The notes beneath the pieces were generated by a model that saw only the letters and a list, made by a program, of their open reading frames with translations, was not told the DNA's origin and did not search any database. Positions 53,149-61,875 of a stretch of 64,000 nt of DNA are shown here, in pieces (the stretch's first letter is position 1; each line of letters starts with the position of its first letter). The stretch is taken from contig NZ_CP114039.1 of NCBI RefSeq assembly GCF_026965535.1, positions 7,750,001-7,814,000 of the forward strand. The letters are read 5' to 3'. Origin of the DNA: Corallococcus sp. NCRR (lineage in GTDB: Bacteria > Myxococcota > Myxococcia > Myxococcales > Myxococcaceae). The position numbers were made by a program, and so were the translations under genes.

Positions 53149-54777
53149 ATGCCCCGGTCCTGCCTGGATGCGTTGTTGGCCGCCGTTCACCCGCGAGTGT
53201 TGGGCCTGATGGCCTGGGGCGTGTTCGCGACCCAGGCGGCCTGCGCGTCCCTCCCCGAGTCCGAGCAGGACGACCTGGAGAGCACCACCGCCGCGGTCAC
53301 CAGCGGGAACATCCTCTTCGTGGGCAACAGCTTCACGCACGGCAACGAGGAGCCCGTCTATTCGTACAACAAGGCCGCCGTCACCGACACGAACGGCTCT
53401 GGCCAGGGCGGCATCCCAGGCATCTTCAAGAAGCTGACCACGCAGGCCGGCTTCACGTTCAACGTGAGCCTGGAGACGGCCAGCGGTCAGACGCTCCGGT
53501 GGCACCACACGAACCGGGCCTCCACCATCGGCCAGGCGACGTGGAACACCGTCGTGCTCCAGGAGCAGAGCACGACGCCCCTGCCCACTTCACGAGGTGG
53601 CTCACCCACGGCCTTCACGGAGGCGGCGCGCGACCTGCGCATGCTGGTGCGCGCCGCGAACCCTTCCGCGAACCTGTATCTGTATGAGACGTGGTCCTCG
53701 CCCACGTCCGTGAGCGCGCAGGGCTACCCGAGCGGGACCGCGGGGCTCCAGGCGATGCAGACCGACCTGCGCGACGCGTACTTCAAGGCCTCCCGCGACC
53801 TGGGCTTCACGGGCGTGGCCCGCGTGGGCGAGGGCTACATGCGCGCGGTGGACCAGAACCTGGCCGACCCGAATCCCGCGGATGGCATCTCACCGGGGAT
53901 GTTCAACCTGTGGAGCGCGCAGGACAGCCGTCACTCCAGCAAGTACGGCAGCTACCTGTCCGCAGCGGTGTTGTTCGCGAAGCTCACCCAGGCGGATCCC
54001 CGAGGATTGGCGACGGGCACGGGCAGCGCGGCGGCGGACCTGGGCATCAGCGCGGCCGACGCGGCGAACCTCCACCGCATCGCCTACGAAATCACCGCGC
54101 TGCCGGACCCGGTCGCGAACGCTCCCACGCGCCTGCGCGTCACGGGCGCGACCTTCACGGGCTCGGTGACGGCGGGGACGCCATCCAACATCACCGGCAA
54201 CGCGCAACTGGCGTCGCTCACGACGTCGGAGGGCACGTTCACGAACCTCGTGGGCGCGACGGCCAACGGCATCACGAGCACCAACACGCCCAGCGCGCGG
54301 GGCACGGTGCCCGCGAACGCCAACGCGGCCTCCACCGGGCTGGGCATCCACGACGGCACGAACAACCTGAACGCCGGCAACTTCCAGTTCAATGCGGCGT
54401 TCACCCCGAAGACGCGCTTCTTCATCGTGGACAGCACGCCCACCTCCACGACGCTCGGTGACGACGCCACGGTGACGCTCATCAACGCGTCCAACCAGGT
54501 CGTGGGAAGCTACTCGCTGGCATTGCTCGCAAGCGACTTCACCTCTTCGGCGGCGGGCAACACCACCACGGCGCTCGCGACCCTTTCCTATACGAGCGGC
54601 GTGGCGAGCCTCACCGGCAACCCGGTGGGCACGGTGCAGTCCAAGCTCGGCGGCGTGTCGTTCTCACTGGCGGACCTGGGCGTGACGGACGCCGCGAGCA
54701 TCAGCACCGCCACCGGCCTGCGCATCTCCAGCGCCACGCTGGACCCGAACGTCGTCGGCCTCTACACCGTCCCCTAG
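53149..54777 (+). CDS. Secreted SGNH/GDSL-type hydrolase with beta-rich C-terminal domain
   Basis: The 542-residue protein has an N-terminal signal region with a lipobox-like TQAACASL. The catalytic domain starts at about residue 50 with block I ILFVGNSFTHGN (GNS in place of GDS) and ends with the His block DSRHSSKYGSYLSAAVLF, where Asp and His sit three apart. This order matches SGNH esterases. Residues about 325-542 form one or two beta-rich repeats (RLRVTGATFTGSV, NLNAGNFQFNAAFTPKTRFF, LRISSATLDPNVVGLYTV) that may anchor or bind carbohydrate. Substrate unknown. Its 3' end overlaps the convergent lipoprotein gene by four bases. Confidence 0.8.
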   Translation: MPRSCLDALLAAVHPRVLGLMAWGVFATQAACASLPESEQDDLESTTAAVTSGNILFVGNSFTHGNEEPVYSYNKAAVTDTNGSGQGGIPGIFKKLTTQAGFTFNVSLETASGQTLRWHHTNRASTIGQATWNTVVLQEQSTTPLPTSRGGSPTAFTEAARDLRMLVRAANPSANLYLYETWSSPTSVSAQGYPSGTAGLQAMQTDLRDAYFKASRDLGFTGVARVGEGYMRAVDQNLADPNPADGISPGMFNLWSAQDSRHSSKYGSYLSAAVLFAKLTQADPRGLATGTGSAAADLGISAADAANLHRIAYEITALPDPVANAPTRLRVTGATFTGSVTAGTPSNITGNAQLASLTTSEGTFTNLVGATANGITSTNTPSARGTVPANANAASTGLGIHDGTNNLNAGNFQFNAAFTPKTRFFIVDSTPTSTTLGDDATVTLINASNQVVGSYSLALLASDFTSSAAGNTTTALATLSYTSGVASLTGNPVGTVQSKLGGVSFSLADLGVTDAASISTATGLRISSATLDPNVVGLYTVP

Positions 54778-55040
54778 ATGTCGGTCTCCTTCCGCTCCGT
54801 CACCCGGTACTCCTGCCGGTAGGCCTTGCCCCCACGCTCGAAGGTCTCCACCACGGTGACGCCGTCCTCGGAGAGGAAGAGGCGATAGTTCGTGTCCGCC
54901 GTGGAGGTGCTCACCCCGTAGTTTCCGAAGGGCAGCTTGAAGACCACGCGCGGGGGACGGTCCGGACAACAGGCCGTCAACAGCGTGGAGGCCAGGGCAC
55001 TCGTCAGCATGCCCGCGAGCACGATGCCTAGCTTCCTCAT
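54774..55040 (-). CDS. Small lipoprotein
   Basis: An 88-residue lipoprotein: MRKLGIVLAGMLTSALASTL then lipobox LTACC. The mature 60 residues are beta-rich (VVFKLPFGNYGVSTSTADTN, FLSEDGVTVVETFERGG). ATG 55040 overlaps the TGA of the preceding small gene (ATGA). Family not recognised. Confidence 0.7.
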   Translation of the reverse strand: MRKLGIVLAGMLTSALASTLLTACCPDRPPRVVFKLPFGNYGVSTSTADTNYRLFLSEDGVTVVETFERGGKAYRQEYRVTERKETDI

Positions 55041-55279
55041 GGCTGCCTCTGGAGGCTGAGGTTCCGGTAGAGTTCTCCCGTGCCTTCCGTCGGCTCGGCT
55101 TCAAAGAGCGTGGCCTTCGCGAAGTCGCCGGTCGCTCCCGCCTCTGGCCGCACGGCCCACACGTTGAAGACGGCGCCAATGGGGCCTGTCCCCTGCGCGG
55201 GGATGATGGAAACGCCGTCCGCCGTGGCCGACACGAGCCGCACCCGGATGCCTTCGGCTTCATCATTCAGCGGATCCAC
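55037..55279 (-). CDS. Small hypothetical protein in a three-gene overlapping cluster
   Basis: An 80-residue soluble protein beginning at GTG 55279 with GGGGGAG four bases upstream. The sequence (IRVRLVSATADGVSIIPAQG, GAVFNVWAVRPEAGATG) looks like a beta-sandwich. It has no signal peptide itself; the preceding gene encodes a single membrane helix and overlaps it by 13 bases in another frame. A sequencing or real frameshift joining the two into one anchored protein is possible. Its stop overlaps the start of the downstream lipoprotein gene. Confidence 0.55.
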   Translation of the reverse strand: MDPLNDEAEGIRVRLVSATADGVSIIPAQGTGPIGAVFNVWAVRPEAGATGDFAKATLFEAEPTEGTGELYRNLSLQRQP

Positions 55280-55389
55280 ACTCCCCCCTGGAGCTTCGCG
55301 CCCGCGAACAGGGGCCAGCCCAGCGCGAGCCCCGCGCAGAAGAGTGCTGTCGATGCGACCTTGCGCCGATGCGAGGAAGGAATGGGCAT
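55267..55389 (-). CDS. Tiny membrane-anchor ORF at the head of the overlapping cluster
   Basis: A 40-residue ORF, MPIPSSHRRKVAST followed by the membrane helix ALFCAGLALGWPLFAGA and a short basic tail. It ends inside the start of the next gene. Taken alone it looks like the N-terminal anchor that the next protein lacks, so the two may be one frameshifted gene or a coupled pair. No good ribosome site is seen. Confidence 0.45.
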   Translation of the reverse strand: MPIPSSHRRKVASTALFCAGLALGWPLFAGAKLQGGVWIR

Positions 55390-55599
55390 GGGAGGGGAGC
55401 CTCGCCCAACCCCCATGCGCCGCACCATCCCCCCTGGGTCCACGTCGTCATGCCGCGTACCGGCGGGACGCGGCGCGTCCCGCATCGACGCGCAGGGGGA
55501 CGGAGACGCCGCCTGCTTCCTGGGGGCTCAGGGTGGCATGGCGGATGCTCATCTGGCCTAAGCTCCCGCCGTCCTCCCCGCCGCGCCTCGAATACCCCC

Positions 55600-57207
55600 A
55601 TGAGCCAAGACTCCGCAGTTCCTGTCTCCGTGAAACACGGTCCACTTGGGCCGCTCGCGCTGTGTCTGTCCGGTGGAGGTTACCGCGCGGCGGCGTTCCA
55701 CCTGGGGACGCTGCGGTTCCTCGACACCGTGGGACTTCTCTCCGATGTCGTGGGCCTGTCCACGGTGTCCGGCGGGACGCTCACGGGGCTGGCCTGGGTG
55801 GTGAGCCAACTGGACGGCAAGCCGTTCAAGGCGTTTCACGAGACGTTCTCGGCGTATCTGCTGCGGACGAACGTGATTGCGGAGGCCCTGACCGGACTGA
55901 CCACCAACCGCGACCACGGCAGCCATGCGTGGGCCAGCCTCATCCGCTCCGCCGCGGACGTCTACGCCCGGCCCGACTTCCTGGGCGACCGGCGCTTCGG
56001 TGAGGTCCTGGACGCGCGCGGGCTCCAGTTCCAGGAGGCCATCTTCAACACCACCGAGTTCCACACCGGCCTGGACTTCCGCTTCCGGCGCAGCAACAAC
56101 CCGGGCACCGTCCTGGGCAACAACGGCCACCGGATGCCGCGCCCGGTGGCCAGCCACGCCCGGCTGGCGGACATCGCCGCCGCGTCGTCGTGCTTCCCCG
56201 GCGGCTTCGAGCCGCTGGTGTTCCCGCAGCAGTTCCACTGGCCCCAGGACTACCCGCTCGACACCGCGCTCGCGGCCCTGGGCCCGGGCTTCCAGAACGG
56301 ACTGCCGCTGATGGACGGCGGCATCTACGACAACCAGGGCATCGACAGCCTGCTGCTCGCGTTCAACCGGACGGATCCGCCGCCCACGCTCGTCATCTCC
56401 GACGTCAGCGTGCAGAACCCGGAGATGTACAACGTCCCGGAGAACCCGACGAAGCGCGGCTGGGTGACGCTGAACGGCGTGTCGTGGTTGGCCTACGGCC
56501 TCTTCTTCCTCACCCTGCTCTCCGCCGCCATCCTCGCGTGGCGCGGATTCGAGACCGCGCGCGAGGGCACCTGGGAGCCTCGGGACTACTTCCTGTATCT
56601 CATCCCCGGCGTGCTGACCGCGTCGGTGGCGACGGCGCTGGTCTGGGTGCGTGCGCGGCTCACGGACGTCATCACGCTGGTGAAGCGGCAGATGGACCTG
56701 GACGTCTGGCCGTCGTTCAAGAAGCTCACCGTGCCGGAGTTCGCGCAGATGCTGGTGCTCCGCGCGACGTCGCTCCTGGCGCTGACGTCCAAGGTGTTCA
56801 TGAAGCGGGTGCGCGGGCTCGTGTTCGGTCAGGTGTATGGGGATTCGCGGTTCAAGGACCGGCGCATCTCCAACCTCATCTCCGCGCTCACGGTGGACCG
56901 GCCCAACCTGTTCGCGAAGCACCCGTGGCTCAAGCCCGGCGCGCACCTGGTGGACATGGGCACAAAGGCCTGTCAGATGCCCACCACGCTCTGGTTCACG
57001 GACGCGGCGCAGTTCACCGCCGTGGAGAAAACGGGCGCGGCCACCATCTGCTACGTGCTCCTGCGCCACATCGTGGAGCACCACGCCGGGCAGTACGAAG
57101 CGACAGGTCAGCCGTTGAATGCCCTGTACGAGCGCCTGCGCCAGGAATGGGCGGTGTTCAACCAGGCCGGCGCGCCGTCGCAAGAGCGGCAGTCCGTGGC
57201 GGCATGA
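55600..57207 (+). CDS. Patatin-like phospholipase with membrane helices
   Basis: The 535-residue protein has patatin (cPLA2-like) catalytic motifs: oxyanion loop LCLSGGGYRAAAFHLG, nucleophile serine in GLSTVSGGTLTG and the Asp of the dyad in LMDGGIYDNQG. Between the catalytic core and the C-terminal third, two membrane helices are inserted (WLAYGLFFLTLLSAAILAW; IPGVLTASVATALVWV). It probably cleaves membrane lipids at the inner membrane. ATG 55600 is chosen; the open frame upstream lacks homology. It overlaps the next gene by four bases (ATGA). Confidence 0.87.
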   Translation: MSQDSAVPVSVKHGPLGPLALCLSGGGYRAAAFHLGTLRFLDTVGLLSDVVGLSTVSGGTLTGLAWVVSQLDGKPFKAFHETFSAYLLRTNVIAEALTGLTTNRDHGSHAWASLIRSAADVYARPDFLGDRRFGEVLDARGLQFQEAIFNTTEFHTGLDFRFRRSNNPGTVLGNNGHRMPRPVASHARLADIAAASSCFPGGFEPLVFPQQFHWPQDYPLDTALAALGPGFQNGLPLMDGGIYDNQGIDSLLLAFNRTDPPPTLVISDVSVQNPEMYNVPENPTKRGWVTLNGVSWLAYGLFFLTLLSAAILAWRGFETAREGTWEPRDYFLYLIPGVLTASVATALVWVRARLTDVITLVKRQMDLDVWPSFKKLTVPEFAQMLVLRATSLLALTSKVFMKRVRGLVFGQVYGDSRFKDRRISNLISALTVDRPNLFAKHPWLKPGAHLVDMGTKACQMPTTLWFTDAAQFTAVEKTGAATICYVLLRHIVEHHAGQYEATGQPLNALYERLRQEWAVFNQAGAPSQERQSVAA

Positions 57208-57962
57208 CCATGCTCCTTTCCAAGAACGACTTCCTTCCGCGCGCGGAGGCCACGCTTGCCCGACTGGACGGTGCCCTCCGGGATGCGCTCTCACATCAGG
57301 GCACGCCCCGGGTCACGACCCTGGAGAGGGCGTTCTCCAAGGACGCGTCCCTCCAGCCCGCCGCGCTCGCGAAGGCGCTGTGTCCCGGCCCCGTGTCGCA
57401 TGTCGCCCTGGCCGCCGTGGTGATGCGCGAGCTCCTCGAGCCCGTGGACGCCGTACTGGAGGCGTCGCTGTCCAAGGCAACGGTGGTGACGGGCAACGCG
57501 AAGGCTCCCGGCTCGCTGCTCGTCACCTGTCCCCTCCTCGTGCTGGGCGACCTGGAGGTCGATGGAGTCCTGGACGACTGCGGACCGGATTCGACCGTCG
57601 TGGTCCTGGGCCGATGTGTCGCGCAGGGACTTCGGACGTCGGGGAACTTCCTGGTCCTGGGCGACCTGGTGGTCCGGGACGTCATCCAGGGCGTCTACAA
57701 CGATGAGAGCCTCATCGTGGCGGGCAACCTGGAGACGCGCTTCCTGGACGAGAACGATCACGAGGTCGCGTGCTACGGCGCAATCCGCGCGGAGCATCGC
57801 TTCGAGAACGGGCGCTCCGACGAGGAGGCCGCGTCGCTGGCCTCCGCCTTCCTGGTGCCCGGCCTCTGGAACATCGACCTCGGCGAAATCGACCACGACG
57901 AACTCTTCGATCGCATCCGGAAGAACGAGCCGGTCTTCAGCGAAACGAAGAAGCACCCTTGA
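57204..57962 (+). CDS. Beta-helix-like protein coupled to the patatin-like lipase
   Basis: A 252-residue protein starting at ATG 57204 within the stop of the lipase gene, so translation is coupled. The middle (about residues 85-185) has repeated short beta rungs with LLVLGDLEVDGVL, VVVLGRCVAQGL, FLVLGDLVVRDVI and LIVAGNLETRFL, which resemble a right-handed beta-helix as in polymer-forming cytoskeletal (bactofilin-like) proteins. The C-terminus is acidic (NIDLGEIDHDELFDRI). It may organise or regulate the lipase; this is inference from coupling. Confidence 0.75.
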   Translation: MTMLLSKNDFLPRAEATLARLDGALRDALSHQGTPRVTTLERAFSKDASLQPAALAKALCPGPVSHVALAAVVMRELLEPVDAVLEASLSKATVVTGNAKAPGSLLVTCPLLVLGDLEVDGVLDDCGPDSTVVVLGRCVAQGLRTSGNFLVLGDLVVRDVIQGVYNDESLIVAGNLETRFLDENDHEVACYGAIRAEHRFENGRSDEEAASLASAFLVPGLWNIDLGEIDHDELFDRIRKNEPVFSETKKHP

Positions 57963-58057
57963 GCTGAAGGGCCCCGGGGTTGGCGGACGCCTCGGGTTTC
58001 GCGTGCATCGGTGGATGCCATGAGTAGGATTCTGGCGGCCTTCAGCCCGGAGCCCCG

Positions 58058-58459
58058 ATGGCATCCCCCACCGACACGCAGGACCCGTACGAGCGCATCT
58101 ACCGCGTCTGCGAACAGGTGCCCTCCGGACAGGTGGCCACCTACGGAGACATCGCCACCATCGTCGGCGGGGCCTGTGATGCGCGCACCGTGGGCCATGC
58201 GATGGCGGCGCTGGGGTCGCGCGCGGCGGCCGTGCCGTGGCAGCGCATCATCAACCGCACGGGAGGCATCAGCACCTCCGGCAACCGTCAGCGCGAGCTG
58301 CTGGAGGCCGAGGGCGTCGCCTTCGACGACGCGGGCCACGTGCGCATGGACGCGCACCACTGGAGGGGCCCGAGCGAGGCCTGGGCACGCGCCCACGGCT
58401 TCAGCGTGCTGCCTCCCCGGGACGCGCCCGCACCCGACGCGCAGCTCAAGCTCTTCTGA
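58058..58459 (+). CDS. Alkyltransferase-like (ATL) DNA lesion-binding protein
   Basis: A 133-residue protein with the DNA-binding fold of O6-alkylguanine-DNA alkyltransferase: RIYRVCEQVPSGQVATYGDI, ARTVGHAMAAL and the active-site segment PWQRIINRTGGIS. The usual PCHR nucleophile Cys is Trp, the hallmark of ATL proteins, which bind alkylated guanines and hand them to nucleotide excision repair without transferring the group. It starts at ATG 58058. It stands alone between the beta-helix gene and the convergent ketosynthase gene. Confidence 0.9.
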   Translation: MASPTDTQDPYERIYRVCEQVPSGQVATYGDIATIVGGACDARTVGHAMAALGSRAAAVPWQRIINRTGGISTSGNRQRELLEAEGVAFDDAGHVRMDAHHWRGPSEAWARAHGFSVLPPRDAPAPDAQLKLF

Positions 58460-58502
58460 GCGGCGCGGGAAGGGCGCGCGCCGGCACCCCAATGCAGGCG
58501 CT

Positions 58503-59777
58503 TCAGAGCGCCGCCATCACCAAGGCGGAATGGATGCCAGAGAAGCTGTTGCACAGCTTCAACGCGTGCTGGAACGAGCCGGAGCGAGCCTCCTTCGCGA
58601 CATAGTCCAGATCGCATCCCTCCCCGGGCTCATCCAGGTTGATGGTCGGGTGGTGACGCTGGTGTGCAAGCGACAGCGCGCAGGCGACGACCTCCAGGGC
58701 GTTGGACGCCCCCAGCGCATGGCCCAGCATGGACTTGAGCGAGTTGACGGTGATGCGGCGCGCACGGGCCCCCAGCGCCACCTTGATGGCGTTCGTCTCG
58801 AACAAGTCGTTTTGCGGTGTGGAGCTGCCGTGCGCGCTGACGTGGTCCACCGCATCCGGCGGCAGTCGGGCATCCTCCAGCGCCAAGCGGATGCAATGGG
58901 CCAGGTCCTCGCCGTCAACCGTGAGGTTCGTCATGTGGTAGGCGTTGCAGGAGGACGCCGCGCCCACCAGCTCCGCGAGGATGCGCGCCCCACGGGCCCG
59001 CGCCCGCTCTAACTCCTCCAACACCACGATGGCCGCGCCCTCCGCGGCGACGAAACCATCACGCTGCTTGTCGAAAGGCCGCGACGCCGTGGCGGGGCTG
59101 TCATTGCGCCGGCTGGTCGCGCCAATGACGTCGAATGACGCGAAGCACATGGACGTGAGCGGCGCCTCGGCCGAGCCTGTCACCGCGACATCCACCTGCC
59201 CCGAGCGCACCAGATCGAACGCGGCGGAGATGGCATCCAGCGAGGCGGTGCAGCCCGTGGACATCGTGAGCACCAGCCCCTCCGCGCCACAGCGCGCCGC
59301 CAGCTCGTGCGCCACCGTGTGGTAGGAGAACTGCCTGGCCAGGCTCCCCGGCGCCTCCACGGGACGCGCGGAGGGCTCCCGCTCACGCGCGCGGAAAGCG
59401 GCCTCCATCGCCATCACCGCGCCGACGGCGTTGCCCATGACGACCGCGGAGCGTGCGCCCTCCAGGCTGCGCAGGTCCGCGTCACGCAGCGCCAGGTCCA
59501 ACGCCAGCTCCGCCAGCAGCCCCCGCCGGTCCGTCACCCGTCGAGGGTCCTCGGGCAGCAGGGCATCCGGGATGATGCCGGCCACCCGTGAGCGCAGGGT
59601 CTCCACGGGAAAGCCGCCCGGCAGCGAGGTGAGCGCCACCGTTCCGCTGCGCCCCTCCTGGATGGCGTTCCAGAAGGACTGGCGTCCCACGGCCACGGGA
59701 GAGACGGGCCCCACGCCCGTGATGACGACGCGACGACGTCTGGGAGCGCTGGATGTGGGGGAGGACAAGGGCTTCAT
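58503..59777 (-). CDS. Beta-ketoacyl-ACP synthase (KS-alpha / KAS II type)
   Basis: The 424-residue condensing enzyme has a complete Cys-His-His triad: C176 in TMSTGCTASLDAI, H316 in VSAHGSSTPQND and H353 in SMLGHALGASNALE. Other KAS II landmarks are VVITGVGPVSPVA and PFDKQRDGFVAAEGAA. It catalyses Claisen condensation on ACP-bound chains. It is the third gene of a minus-strand set after an ACP and a degenerate KS, the composition of a minimal type II polyketide synthase. GAGG precedes ATG 59777. No ketoreductase, cyclase or malonyl transferase lies nearby. Confidence 0.9.
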   Translation of the reverse strand: MKPLSSPTSSAPRRRRVVITGVGPVSPVAVGRQSFWNAIQEGRSGTVALTSLPGGFPVETLRSRVAGIIPDALLPEDPRRVTDRRGLLAELALDLALRDADLRSLEGARSAVVMGNAVGAVMAMEAAFRAREREPSARPVEAPGSLARQFSYHTVAHELAARCGAEGLVLTMSTGCTASLDAISAAFDLVRSGQVDVAVTGSAEAPLTSMCFASFDVIGATSRRNDSPATASRPFDKQRDGFVAAEGAAIVVLEELERARARGARILAELVGAASSCNAYHMTNLTVDGEDLAHCIRLALEDARLPPDAVDHVSAHGSSTPQNDLFETNAIKVALGARARRITVNSLKSMLGHALGASNALEVVACALSLAHQRHHPTINLDEPGEGCDLDYVAKEARSGSFQHALKLCNSFSGIHSALVMAAL

Positions 59778-59846
59778 GGGGACCTCGGGTCGAGGGAGGG
59801 GTTCGACACAGCTCCGGGCGGACGACGTGCCCGGGGATGACCGCGG

Positions 59847-60125
59847 TCACACGGCGCCTGACGAAGGGAGGCCGGGACGAGAGTCGCCAACGAGCGGTTG
59901 GATGCGCTCGGCCAGCTCCGCGACGGTGCGCACGCCCCGGATGTCGGGCGCGGCCTGGGGCGGAACGCCCAGCGTCTTGCAGACCGTCGCGGCGAGCTCC
60001 ACGGCGTCGATGGAGTCGATGCCCAGCTCCTCGTAGAGCTGGGTGGTGGGCGTGACACCGCCTGGCGAATGCCCGAGCGCGTACAGCGCGCCGAAGACGG
60101 TCTCGACGACGTCATCCTTGTTCAT
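59847..60125 (-). CDS. Acyl carrier protein
   Basis: A 92-residue acyl carrier protein with the phosphopantetheine serine S38 in LGIDSIDAVEL and the usual four-helix pattern. GGAG seven bases before the ATG at 60125 makes this the start rather than the ATG at 60137. It lies between the two ketosynthase-like genes: 12 bases after the KS/CLF-like stop and 69 bases before the KS start. It is therefore most likely dedicated to them rather than to primary fatty acid synthesis. Confidence 0.9.
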   Translation of the reverse strand: MNKDDVVETVFGALYALGHSPGGVTPTTQLYEELGIDSIDAVELAATVCKTLGVPPQAAPDIRGVRTVAELAERIQPLVGDSRPGLPSSGAV

Positions 60126-60137
60126 GCCACGCTCCAT

Positions 60138-61178
60138 TCACGAGTGAAGCCACGACACGTCCACGCACTGCTCCCCCAGCGACAGCACGAGCACGGAGCG
60201 GGCGGCGCTCTCCCGCGCGAGCAGCTCGCACGCGAGGGCCATCGCGACCCCGCTGCCTGCTCCCAGGGAGTCCCCCAGCGTTCGACACGGCCACAGCCGA
60301 GGCACCGTGGCGCCCAGCCTCCGCTGCACCAGCGTCTCCAGCGCCTGTTCGTCCTCGCTCGCCGGGCGCGCGTCGCACACCACGGCCGCCAGCGGGGGCG
60401 TTCCTTCCATCCCCTCCAGGAACTCCGCCAGCCCCGCCTCCGTCCGCTCCGGACGGACCCGGCGGAAGGAGGTGTGCGCCCGCAGCACGCACGCGCCCTC
60501 CGAGGCCTCCACGCCTCGCGTCAGCAGGAGGAAGCCGGCGGCCTCGCTCAGCCACGGCACCCAGTCCACCCCGGCGTCCTCCAGCACGGCTCGCACCAGC
60601 GGCGTCACGGGCGCCTCGGAGCCTCCGGCGACGAAGGGCCCCTGCCCTCCCTGGAGGAGCCGATGGAGCCCCCACCCGATGGCCTGCCCTCCCGAGCACC
60701 GGTCCGTGGTCACCGTCTTGGAGTGGCCGTGCATGCCCATGGCCAGGGTGACGTGGCCCTGAGCGGCGGCGGGAAACCAGGCGGTGGCCATGAACGGGCT
60801 GACGGGAGCCCCCTGGCCATACAAGACGCGCAGCTGCGGCTCCGTGAAGGTCCAGCCGGCCATCGTGTTGCCCACGAGCAGCCCGCAGTGCCAACGCGCC
60901 TCGGCGGAGAGCGGGTAGGACGACAGCACCTCGGACACCGCGGCGAGCGCCAGCAGGGAGAAGCGGTCGAGCCTGCGCGCCTCGACGGACGACAGCCGGG
61001 CCCGCGAAAGAAGCGCCTCCGTCTCGAGCTGGCGGTGCTTCGCGGGCTCGAAGCGCCTCCCCTCCTGGACCTCCGCCAGGAGCGACTCCGTGGTCATGCC
61101 CCGGGCCGACACCACGGCGCGGGCCTGGACGAGGACGGCGGACTCGACTTGCTCGGCTGAAAGTTCGGGAGTGCGCAT
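60138..61178 (-). CDS. Degenerate ketosynthase / chain-length-factor-like protein
   Basis: A 346-residue thiolase-fold protein that aligns with ketosynthases but lacks the catalytic residues. The TACAS nucleophile position reads TTDRCSGGQAIGWG, with Arg160 where the Cys belongs. The first His motif is replaced by VVCDARPASEDEQ and the second by LGDSLGAGSG. This pattern is that of KS-beta/chain length factors, which pair with an active KS-alpha and set chain length. It is shorter than actinobacterial CLFs (about 400). AGGA precedes ATG 61178. It is first in the KS-beta, ACP, KS-alpha order. Confidence 0.8.
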   Translation of the reverse strand: MRTPELSAEQVESAVLVQARAVVSARGMTTESLLAEVQEGRRFEPAKHRQLETEALLSRARLSSVEARRLDRFSLLALAAVSEVLSSYPLSAEARWHCGLLVGNTMAGWTFTEPQLRVLYGQGAPVSPFMATAWFPAAAQGHVTLAMGMHGHSKTVTTDRCSGGQAIGWGLHRLLQGGQGPFVAGGSEAPVTPLVRAVLEDAGVDWVPWLSEAAGFLLLTRGVEASEGACVLRAHTSFRRVRPERTEAGLAEFLEGMEGTPPLAAVVCDARPASEDEQALETLVQRRLGATVPRLWPCRTLGDSLGAGSGVAMALACELLARESAARSVLVLSLGEQCVDVSWLHS

Positions 61179-61293
61179 GGCGGTCCTGGAAGGGCGGTCT
61201 CCAACCCGGTGAGGCCTGACGGGACAGGGGACAGTATCGAAAGAGCACGGAACGTCGGGAGGCGCGCCACGGGGGGGCGCGGCCTCCCCGGGT

Positions 61294-61875
61294 TCACGGC
61301 AGGCCGAGCAGGGTCAACGTTGTCAGCCCGGACATCTGGGTGAGGCCCTCGGGTGAGGTGCAGGCATCGAGGTCCGTGGAGAGGTACGTCAGCGTCCGGA
61401 GGGCGACGGCCCCCCTGTACTTGCCGGACTCCACCGTGCCCACGTACGTGATGACGATGGTGGTGGAGCCGACCTGCGAGGACACCCGGGTCTGGACCAG
61501 CGTTGACGTCTCCCCCGTGTTCCACGTCACCACCGTGCGCGCCGAGCCGATCTCCAGCAGGTCATTGCAGGTATAGGCGGTGGTGTTGATGGTGAAGTTG
61601 TTCGTCGCGGACGTCAGGCCCGGGTCGAACACGGAGACGCAGTTGGAGAAGGTCGCCTGGCCCTGGATTGTCACCGCCTGGGGCGTGCTCCGCAGCGGGG
61701 GTGAATAATTGGTGACCACCGCACCCACCGGGCAGCTCACCAGCGCCAACAGCTTCTGCTCCTGCTGTGCGGTGGGCTCCGCGGGTGCGCGGGCGGAAGG
61801 CTCGTCACCGCAACCAGACAGCAGCCCCCCCGCAAGACAGGACGACAACACAATGAAACTGGACAGTCGACGCAT
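61294..61875 (-). CDS. Secreted lipoprotein of unknown function
   Basis: A 193-residue lipoprotein: MRRLSSFIVLSSCLAGGLLS then lipobox LLSGCGDE. A short polar linker (EPTAQQEQ) is followed by a beta-rich mature domain with Thr-rich strands (VTIQGQATFSNCVSVFDPGL, NNFTINTTAYTCNDL, GSTTIVITYVGTVESG). Several Cys may form disulfides. ATG 61875 is chosen over an ORF start 50 codons upstream because the signal peptide begins there. It resembles other small surface lipoproteins in this window only in style. Confidence 0.75.
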   Translation of the reverse strand: MRRLSSFIVLSSCLAGGLLSGCGDEPSARAPAEPTAQQEQKLLALVSCPVGAVVTNYSPPLRSTPQAVTIQGQATFSNCVSVFDPGLTSATNNFTINTTAYTCNDLLEIGSARTVVTWNTGETSTLVQTRVSSQVGSTTIVITYVGTVESGKYRGAVALRTLTYLSTDLDACTSPEGLTQMSGLTTLTLLGLP

